A model generated the notes under the pieces. That model saw nothing but the letters and a program-made list of their open reading frames with translations, had not been told where the DNA came from and made no database searches. DNA of 64,000 bases from the NCBI GenBank assembly GCA_949128135.1, contig OX421970.1:24020071-24084070 (forward strand), read 5' to 3'. This document shows, in pieces, positions 60,801 to 64,000 of this stretch. The translations under genes were made by a program, and so were the position numbers. Source of the stretch: Parasteatoda lunata (taxonomy: Eukaryota > Arthropoda > Arachnida > Araneae > Theridiidae). Position 1 is the stretch's first letter. Each line of letters starts with the position of its first letter.

Positions 60801-61317
60801 TGTATTAATTTTAATTACTTTTACACTTTGGTTCATGAATATTAATAAAAATACTAAATATTATGTGTAGTATACAATGTTTCTATTCTTAAATTGAGAT
60901 AAACTGTTTATAATTAATCACCTAGTTGTCCTAGTAAAATTTCGAGCAATTTAACATTGGAAATTAAAAAATAAATTTGAATTTTATAAAAAATCATTAC
61001 AGAAATAAACATGTAAATTAAAAGAAAAAATGAATATAATTATTACAGCTAAAAGAATTTTAAATCAATAACTAATTATAACTTATAGTAAAAATGCAAA
61101 AGATATGGTATTAGTTTAATCTAAATAAATCCAATTAAATTTGTTATTAAAACAATGCATATCAATAGTAATATCCTATATAATAGTTAGGAAAAAAATA
61201 AACCAAAATTTTTGCTTCAATTTTTAACAGTGTTAAGGAAGTTTCCACAGCAAATAATGGAAAGATAAAATCAGATTTGCGTTCACCCTCATCGCCTGAT
61301 CAGCTGCCACCACCCGA
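43041..61317 (+). CDS. Fas2: Fasciclin 2 / NCAM-like cell adhesion gene, 14 exons, 5' partial
   Basis: Joined exons encode about 797 residues of a neural cell-adhesion receptor: end of signal peptide (to about residue 10), Ig1 (14-110), Ig2 (112-201), Ig3 (202-291), Ig4 (292-391), Ig5 (392-489), FN3-1 (490-582), FN3-2 (583-695), transmembrane helix (about 710-733) and a cytoplasmic tail with a proline-rich end (LPPPE). Five Ig plus two FN3 plus one helix is the Fasciclin 2/NCAM layout. Fasciclin 2 is known for homophilic adhesion in axon fasciculation and synapse growth. Cys/Trp/Cys core residues are seen in Ig1 (C35, W52, C92), Ig3 (C225, W237, C273) and Ig5 (C416, W430, C471). Ig4 has C314 and C373 but no canonical Trp (LTI instead). 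Ig2 lacks its second Cys (V181). All 13 junctions keep frame. Missing: the start-codon exon, and an unambiguous 3' end. Residue numbers are relative to the first exon here. Confidence 0.93.
43756..44146 (+). mobile_element. tRNA-headed SINE (family A), near full length
   Basis: A box GGTGGCTCAGGAGATAAGGC and B box GGGTTCAAATCCCAG are intact. The body and tail match the 28.25-kb copy (CCGATCACAGCGCTGACATA, then ACAAGGCTACGG, then CGATTATAAAATAAAAG). It is the best preserved head in the window. It lies in the sense direction within the first intron. Confidence 0.9.
44250..44541 (+). mobile_element. Chimeric SINE: family-B head, family-A tail, 13-bp TSD
   Basis: The head and body (GGGATAGCCTGGTCGGTAGG, B box GGGTTCGATCCTCGCC, then CCATGTTCCCATAACAAATC) match the family-B element at 17 kb. 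After about position 44,420 the sequence switches to the family-A tail (GTCTTCTGGATTGG, ACAAGGCTACGGAGTTGAAC, CAACGACGGTTATAAAATAA). A perfect 13-bp direct repeat, AATAACTAGTTAC, flanks it at 44,237-44,249 and 44,542-44,554, so the chimera inserted as one unit. Confidence 0.88.
46258..46625 (-). mobile_element. tRNA-headed SINE (family A), diverged
   Basis: On the minus strand the head GAGCCGGTTAAGGAGATATA, B box CCCAGGTTCGATGCGATGG and body GGTTTTCCGCTCTGAGTCAC identify family A. The tail is diverged and ends near AGCTGGCCCGTTATCAAT. The plus-strand open frame at 46,402-46,662 is a by-product of this element. Confidence 0.75.
46626..46750 (-). mobile_element. Internally deleted SINE (family A)
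   Basis: On the minus strand it starts with an A-box fragment (CCACGGTGGCTCGGAC) and jumps directly to the family tail (AAATTACAAGGCTACTGAG to GGTTATAAAATGAGGC). It abuts the longer copy in the same orientation, making a tandem pair. Confidence 0.7.
47131..47276 (+). CDS. Fas2: Fas2 exon: second half of Ig1
   Basis: The acceptor is TTCTTCTTCAAAG and the donor TTCG|GTAAGT. It completes the split glycine codon and reads GTPGVKEFG, then DSGVYKC, the classical DxGxYxC strand F of an Ig domain carrying the second Ig1 cysteine (about residue 92). It ends in phase 1. Confidence 0.93.
47532..47587. repeat. Intronic hairpin, 22-bp arms
   Basis: The left arm, GTAGAAAATATGCTCTACAC followed by TT, pairs with the right arm ending GTAGAGCATATGTTCTAC with one mismatch. 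The loop is about 12 bp. It lies in the intron between Ig1 and Ig2, 150 bp before the Ig2 exon. Confidence 0.85.
47739..48008 (+). CDS. Fas2: Fas2 exon: complete Ig2 (atypical)
   Basis: The acceptor is TTACTCTAACAG and the donor CTAA|GTGAGT; phase 1 at both ends, so this single 270-bp exon is a symmetric Ig module. It reads GKEGRINCKPHGNP, then INW, then EDAGIYTVEAF, with a sequon NIT near the end. The first cysteine (C135) and core Trp (W147) are present, but the strand F cysteine is replaced by valine (V181, codon GTG). An additional cysteine (C119) lies in strand A/B (FEDCAEL). Confidence 0.93.
48096..48129. repeat. Perfect 34-bp palindrome in intron
   Basis: Two perfectly complementary 17-bp halves, TATTGTATCTTGTTATA and its complement, have no loop. 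It lies 88 bp after the Ig2 exon donor. Confidence 0.92.
48187..48522. mobile_element. Foldback MITE-like element in intron
   Basis: The left end, GCGAATTGGAAAAG, and the next about 60 bp (CTAATCAGCCTG, AGGCTTATTGCA) are complementary to the right end, with imperfections (TGTAATAAGCCTG, CAGGCAGATTAG, CCAATTCGATCGGCG). It is non-coding and the superfamily is not assignable. Confidence 0.6.
48653..48768 (+). CDS. Fas2: Fas2 exon: first half of Ig3
   Basis: The acceptor is TTGTTAACAG and the donor CCG|GTAATA. It reads PPRIIEIPEEFVAIQGEEY, then ITCRADGSNP and YTWLDP, giving the first cysteine and core Trp of Ig3. It enters in phase 1 and leaves in phase 0. Confidence 0.93.
48769..50115 (+). other. 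Intron splitting Ig3
   Basis: A 1.35-kb GT-AG intron, phase 0. It holds a poly-T tract at about 49,027-49,053 and a hairpin at 49,882-49,940. The minus-strand open frame at 49,300-49,554 has no motif. Confidence 0.85.
49882..49940. repeat. Intronic hairpin, 25-bp arms
   Basis: The left arm, starting AGTATACTGATTCACAACCA, pairs with the right arm over 25 bp with one mismatch around a 9-bp loop (GGTCATAGT). It is an inverted repeat in the Ig3 intron, 175 bp before the next exon. Confidence 0.9.
50116..50269 (+). CDS. Fas2: Fas2 exon: second half of Ig3
   Basis: The acceptor is TTTTCATTACAG and the donor CAAG|GTATAA. It reads LTILRVDRHAGGEYKCKVKNPADEDEA as a continuous frame in which HAGGEYKC is strand F with the second Ig3 cysteine. 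It enters in phase 0 and exits in phase 1. Confidence 0.93.
50270..51043 (+). other. Intron between Ig3 and Ig4
   Basis: A 0.77-kb phase-1 intron. It has a short G10 run near 50,630 and is otherwise AT-rich with nothing recognisable. Confidence 0.85.
51044..51186 (+). CDS. Fas2: Fas2 exon: first half of Ig4
   Basis: The acceptor is TTAATTATCACAG and the donor GGAGAA|GTAAAT. It reads VRPSIVQLDNLT, then ATIECKADGVPVPSLTIRKD. The sequon NLT and the first Ig4 cysteine are present. The core Trp is absent here (LTI in its place). It enters in phase 1 and leaves in phase 0. Confidence 0.92.
51743..51799. repeat. (AT)n microsatellite
   Basis: An uninterrupted AT dinucleotide run of about 28 units. 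It is likely polymorphic. Confidence 0.95.
51862..52143 (-). mobile_element. tRNA-headed SINE (family C) with 11-bp TSD
   Basis: On the minus strand it starts with a well preserved tRNA-like head (CAGATGGCCGAGCGGTTAGC, B box CGGGCTCGAATCCCGCTCTG). An unrelated body and a 3' oligo-A tail follow (T run at about 51,860-51,871 on the plus strand). The direct repeat GGGAAAATAAT flanks it at 51,851-51,861 and 52,144-52,154. The head is Ser-tRNA-like in its D arm, but the anticodon arm does not pair properly, so it is not a functional tRNA. Confidence 0.85.
52461..52617 (+). CDS. Fas2: Fas2 exon: second half of Ig4
   Basis: The acceptor is TTATTTTTGAAG and the donor CAGT|GTAAGT. It reads ILRVRIINVKRQDDGLYFC, then KASNAAGETERAGHIEV: DDGLYFC is strand F with the second Ig4 cysteine, and ASNAAG is the typical F-G region. 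It enters in phase 0 and leaves in phase 1. Confidence 0.94.
52618..53559 (+). other. Intron between Ig4 and Ig5
   Basis: A 0.94-kb phase-1 intron, AT-rich, with a poly-T run at about 53,511-53,533 upstream of the acceptor. The open frame 52,829-53,074 has no motif. Confidence 0.85.
53560..53747 (+). CDS. Fas2: Fas2 exon: first half of Ig5
   Basis: The acceptor is TCTTTTCATTTCAG and the donor CTG|GTAAGA. It reads YRPDMSLTPATVVKAWSGKP, then ANLSCIAQANPNATITWKF. The first Ig5 cysteine, core Trp and two sequons (NLS, NAT) are visible. It enters in phase 1 and leaves in phase 0. Confidence 0.94.
53899..54004 (+). CDS. Fas2: Fas2 exon: second half of Ig5
   Basis: A 151-bp intron precedes it (acceptor CTTGTTACAG); the donor is GCCA|GTAAGT. 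It reads DVFGVYTCEAKNGLGDNFTN, containing strand F with the second cysteine and a sequon NFT. It ends LEEA, leading into FN3-1. It enters in phase 0 and leaves in phase 1. Confidence 0.94.
54005..54816 (+). other. Intron between Ig5 and FN3-1
   Basis: A 0.81-kb phase-1 intron, AT-rich, with no recognisable element. Confidence 0.85.
54817..54990 (+). CDS. Fas2: Fas2 exon: first half of FN3-1
   Basis: The acceptor is TTTATTTGTAG and the donor AAAG|GTGAAC. It reads APGQVTQIVFDKVTSTTITF, then GPGNTGGLPITHYIMKYK: the proline start, the TTITF strand and the GGLPITHY strand C of an FN3 fold are all present. The PxLGLPI/GGLPI type motif is characteristic of the first FN3 of Fasciclin 2. Phase 1 at both ends. 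Confidence 0.94.
54991..56307 (+). other. Intron splitting FN3-1, with tandem duplication
   Basis: A 1.3-kb phase-1 intron. It contains an about 190-bp tandem duplication at 55,360-55,765 (listed) and a G-run near 55,878. Confidence 0.8.
55360..55765. repeat. About 190-bp diverged tandem duplication
   Basis: Two copies share AAGTGGTAA, AAAGGTTAC, TGCAAAATTGCTTTATTGTC (CTGTAAAACTGTTTTCCTGC in the first), AAGACT and AAACTAGT. They lie around 55,461-55,560 and 55,655-55,760. A third partial copy of the ATCTGCAGT part is near 55,360. Confidence 0.65.
56308..56561 (+). CDS. Fas2: Fas2 exon: end of FN3-1 and first half of FN3-2
   Basis: The acceptor is GTTTTGCAG and the donor CAAG|GTTAGA. It reads LSDLKPRAKYQFRVTARNVV, the L-P-YxFRVxARN-xG signature closing FN3-1. 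After PEPPI it continues with FEVRWDVPNDNGEPINHFEI, the start of FN3-2. It enters in phase 1 and leaves in phase 0. Confidence 0.95.
57232..57460. mobile_element. MITE-like inverted repeat in intron
   Basis: The arms of about 80 bp are imperfectly complementary. The left arm has AAAGTACATAAATGGACATA, CAGTTTCAGTTCT and ATAAACAAGAAC. The right arm has the complements GTTTACAGAACTGAAACG and ATATGTCCATTTTATGTACT. It is non-coding and no clear target-site duplication was seen. Confidence 0.7.
57640..57905 (-). mobile_element. SINE-like element (family D)
   Basis: On the minus strand a tRNA-like head (GTGGTCAGTGCGTTGGTAAT) is interrupted by an A/T-rich insert and followed by the B box CTGGGTTCGATCCTCAGG. 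An unusually GC-rich body ends near GGGCTGTCGCGCCACTGAG. The flanking duplication is unclear. Confidence 0.65.
58310..58610. repeat. Degenerate about 40-bp tandem repeat
   Basis: Six or seven diverged copies of a unit containing TTTATCTATGAATATTTAAC and GCATCATAAATCAGA lie just upstream of the next acceptor. Confidence 0.8.
58639..58828 (+). CDS. Fas2: Fas2 exon: second half of FN3-2
   Basis: The acceptor is TTTCAATTTAAG and the donor ACAG|GTAATT. It reads GWVQMDKAVE, then FELTGLHPDTYYKIEIRANN and KIGNSLPETVIFKTRT. The LxGLxPxTYYxIEIRAxNxxG signature closes FN3-2. It enters in phase 0 and leaves in phase 1. Confidence 0.95.
58965..59539. mobile_element. Tc1/mariner-like element with 20-bp TIRs, non-autonomous
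   Basis: The ends read TATACAGGGTGTTTAGAAAC on the left and, on the opposite strand, TATACAGGGTGTTTTGAAAC on the right (one mismatch in 20). They are bounded by TA, the target of Tc1/mariner transposons. The about 575-bp interior has no intact transposase frame. The plus-strand open frame at 59,360-59,683 runs through the right end and is spurious. Confidence 0.75.
59911..60090 (+). repeat. Two degenerate copies of the next exon's acceptor region
   Basis: Segments at 59,913-59,984 and 60,028-60,090 resemble 60,157-60,232, which contains the acceptor and first bases of the transmembrane exon. The shared landmarks are AAATATTTGAGAAGTC, TTACAATTCCA and GTGAAGT. The first copy also covers about 30 bp of exon sequence (ATGGTC, GCACTTT). 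The first copy keeps an AG (59,952-59,953); the second has lost it. Confidence 0.8.
60204..60423 (+). CDS. Fas2: Fas2 exon: juxtamembrane, transmembrane helix, start of cytoplasmic tail
   Basis: The acceptor is TTTACAATTCCAG and the donor CTTG|GTGAGT. After DGHISTLDEPVVSLP comes a 20-plus residue hydrophobic helix (IIIAIVLVALFITLVILDV), then CFFRFHCG and a basic cytoplasmic start (MRYRTCGRTPEKIQ). The LD-CC/CF pattern after the helix resembles Fasciclin 2. It enters in phase 1 and leaves in phase 2. This is the membrane-anchored isoform; no GPI-type alternative exon was recognised. Confidence 0.95.
60424..61230 (+). other. Intron in cytoplasmic tail
   Basis: A 0.81-kb phase-2 intron, AT-rich, without recognisable elements. 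Confidence 0.85.
61231..61317 (+). CDS. Fas2: Fas2 exon: cytoplasmic tail, ends at a stop/donor overlap
   Basis: The acceptor is CAATTTTTAACAG. It reads CVKEVSTANNGKIKSDLRSP, then SSPDQLPPPE, a serine/proline-rich tail like that of Fasciclin 2. The sequence CCCGAGTAAGC allows two readings: a donor after GA (GA|GTAAGC, exon end 61,317), or GAG followed by the stop TAA at 61,319-61,321. I favour splicing, because known transmembrane Fasciclin 2 forms have longer tails. Confidence 0.85.
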
Positions 61318-64000
61318 GTAAGCACTACACCATCTTGTAGCATTGCATGTGGTGCATACCATAGAACTGCATGGTTAGAATTGCATGAATAGCACACATA
61401 ATATTCTCACTAATGCACTTTCTTCACTAACATCTCAAATGAATATAACTCCATTATTGTATGATTTGTTTTATGACTATGCTTTAGTTTTTTTTATGCA
61501 TTACTTATAACGGTAAAGTATTTTAAGGACAATTTGATTTTAGTAGATTCTGAATAAATAAAGCATAATAAAAACTATTAGTGTGTAAAAAAACCATAAA
61601 ATTAGGAAGTACAATGCTAAAGATAGCTTATAGATGATAACTGAATTCTGATTTTTAAAATTACTAATTTAATGGATAAAGATATGCTCTCACTTCCGAC
61701 AAATATTTTGTAAGCTATTTTATCTTACCTTGAATAGTATCTAATTGCAAGTTTATCATTTTTTTAAACGAATAAATGAAAATAATTATGTAAAAAAAAT
61801 GTCATTTATAAATTCAAATTTGTCTCCATGCTCAATTGAGAAGACCCTCATCTTTTGAGACGGGATCACCGTTGTAAGCTCTTAATGTGTAAATCTAATA
61901 TATGCATAGCAGTTCATTTATAAGTGGAAAAACGTAGCAGTTCACCAATAATAGGAGGCAGGCTGTTATAGTTCGCTGATAATAGTATGTGTAACATAGT
62001 AGTTTGCCAATGGTAGGATGTATACGACAGCAGTTCACTGATAATAAAATGCATACGATAGCTGTCCGTTCACAAATGACAAGATGTACAGCAGTTCACA
62101 ATTGAGAAGATGGTACCACAGTTCACTGGTGATAACATGCATAAGGTAGCTGTTCACCCAAAATACGATGCATAAGATAGCAATCGTTACTGATACAATT
62201 ATATATGATAGAAGGTTATTGGTGATAAGATAGTGGTTCAACATTAAGTTTTTATTGTTAAAAATTGCATAGATGATATGAACGATGCACAAACTCTGTA
62301 TTAAAATTATTCTTTGTATAAATGCAATATTTGAATAATACGTATTTTAAAGCAGTGTTTCATGCTAAAAAGCAGATGCTTTCCTAATGGAGTAAAATAT
62401 TGAAATGGACCTCATAATTATTAAGTTTTTGATAAGTGAAATAAATTTTAAAACTATAAGTAAATAATAAAAAGTTTAATAATCCGAAGTTTATAATTTA
62501 TTTCATTTTTTTGTATTGCATAATTTGTTTTGTAATAAATATGTTTATTTCTTATACTGTATCAGCTGAAGCAGGCCTGGTTTTGAAAATTCGATTTTAG
62601 AAATATTAAGCTAAAAAGAGTGGGAAAATAAAACAAAACTCAAAAGTCATTTAAAACGTATCTCATATTCGTAGTGCTACTTGGTGCTGGCTTTTTACGA
62701 TCTTTATTATCTTTATTGCATGTGCATGTAAACTCCTCTCTGCTTCACCTATGTATAACATTTCAAAATCTAGTTGTTTTTCAATTGTACTTTTATAAAT
62801 CAATTTTGTTGTTTCATATTTAAATGTATTGCTCAGTAGTCTTTTATGTGTGTTTAGATAGAGAAATTTATGTGCAAATAATTGCAATATCAGTCATAAA
62901 ATGTTTTAAATATCTAAAAAGTTTGGAATTAAAATACATTGTGGGCAGAAGGTATTCAGTGCCAATTGAATAAAAAAAATATATAAAACCTGAAATTTGG
63001 GGAAAGACTAGGATGCTTTTTTGCAAACAATATACTTTTTTGCTGGTCAAGGAAAAAAAATCAGCGGTCAGAAGTTTAAGACCTGAGAAAATATTGTAAA
63101 TACTATGCAATTTAATTGTTTATAAAATATTATTTTTAAAGCGTTTTAATAATGAAATAAAATTTTTTTAAAAATAATAAATAGCTTTTATATCAAATTC
63201 TTATTTTCCATTAAATGTTTAAAAGACCACGAAGAACTAATTCGGTGACTATTAATTTGAGCAAAAAATATCAGACCCTGAAAAATAGAATATGGTGCAT
63301 TTTTAAGGCATCTATATTAAAGACTGTAACTTTAAAGTTTATTTGATTATGGATAATGGGTAAGCTTTCTGAACATACAAATGTAATTTCTAGGAGACCA
63401 CCTCCAACAAACTTATTTTAAAAACGCACCTAATGAATATTTTACTTTAAAAAAGCATGAATTAATTTTAAGGCAGTAAAAATTTCAGAAGTTATAAATG
63501 TGTATTTTCAATAAAAAAAAATTTTTTTAAAAGCATATAACTTTTATAAAAATAAATATCTAGGCTTAAAAAGTAATTTATCACTTTTTTCCTACTTGGA
63601 ATAAATTATAGTTTGAAATCGTATAGACCAAATTTAATCGAATATGGCTCTACGTTTTTCAATTATTGATGCTCTAAGATCTTGATATATTTCATGACTA
63701 CCCTTAAACAACCTTCAGCTTATAATAAAACTATATACAATTAACATAAAGTTCAGTCGACTTAATTTTCATTTCAACATAAAAATTTTAAATATATTCC
63801 TTAAAAACCTAAAAAATAGTTTTTACAAATACTATTAAATTCCTGTTTATGTTTATTGTTTCCCTATGAGAATAAATTCTAATTTCTGGTACGAGTATCT
63901 CAAAAGTGTAAACTACTTTTGAGATATTTGTGTTTAGATCTTTTAATTTTTTTTAATTCGATAGAACAGTCTGAAATCTTGTCATGTGCACTTTAATATT
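61318..64000 (+). other. Downstream intron or 3' region, no firm exon
   Basis: AT-rich DNA. A degenerate repeat lies at 61,905-62,240 (listed). A weak candidate terminal exon at 63,394-63,421 is discussed under findings. Several AATAAA-type signals occur, which are uninformative in DNA this AT-rich. Confidence 0.6.
61905..62240. repeat. Degenerate about 32-bp tandem repeat
   Basis: Roughly ten diverged copies of a unit containing AGCAGTTCACTGATAATA and GATGCATA. Confidence 0.7.

Noticed and set aside
1..64000. A novel multi-gene system, CRISPR array, phage or biosynthetic cluster
   Set aside because: The window holds one intron-rich animal gene and repeats. The tandem arrays have no spacer structure.

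Overview
This is a eukaryotic, very AT-rich window from an arthropod nuclear genome. It is probably a spider. The evidence is one multi-exon gene with GT-AG introns of 0.15-3.9 kb, whose product is the arthropod NCAM-type adhesion molecule Fasciclin 2, together with many tRNA-headed SINEs, MITE-like inverted repeats and minisatellites. The order-level call is an inference from the SINE style and the exon sequences, because no database could be searched. There are no operons, CRISPR arrays, phages or other prokaryotic features.

Region 1-43,040 contains no coding exon I can defend. It is AT-rich and is either the first intron or the 5' flank of the gene. It holds a 24-bp minisatellite (about 3.37-4.31 kb), other tandem arrays (8.05-8.47, 19.35-19.69, 31.09-31.61, 36.46-37.69 and 39.24-39.76 kb), a foldback MITE (7.59-7.81 kb), a piggyBac-like TTAA-flanked element (20.47-20.81 kb), SINEs (16.98, 25.0, 25.4, 28.25 and 36.76 kb) and several less AT-rich islands that could be regulatory.

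Region 43,041-61,317 (+ strand) holds fourteen consecutive exons of a Fasciclin 2 / NCAM-like gene. They encode about 797 residues in order: end of the signal peptide, Ig1-Ig5, two FN3 domains, one transmembrane helix and the start of the cytoplasmic tail. All exon phases join without a frameshift. The exon with the start codon lies upstream and was not found. The 3' end is unresolved: the last exon finishes in a sequence that is both a stop codon and a splice donor. The introns carry more SINEs, MITEs and perfect hairpins.

The points most worth checking are: (i) loss of the second disulphide cysteine of Ig2; (ii) a partial tandem triplication of the splice acceptor and 5' edge of the transmembrane exon, where one copy could give a soluble ectodomain; (iii) the stop/donor overlap in the cytoplasmic exon; and (iv) a chimeric SINE with the head of one family, the tail of another and a perfect 13-bp target-site duplication. 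I found no multi-gene system.
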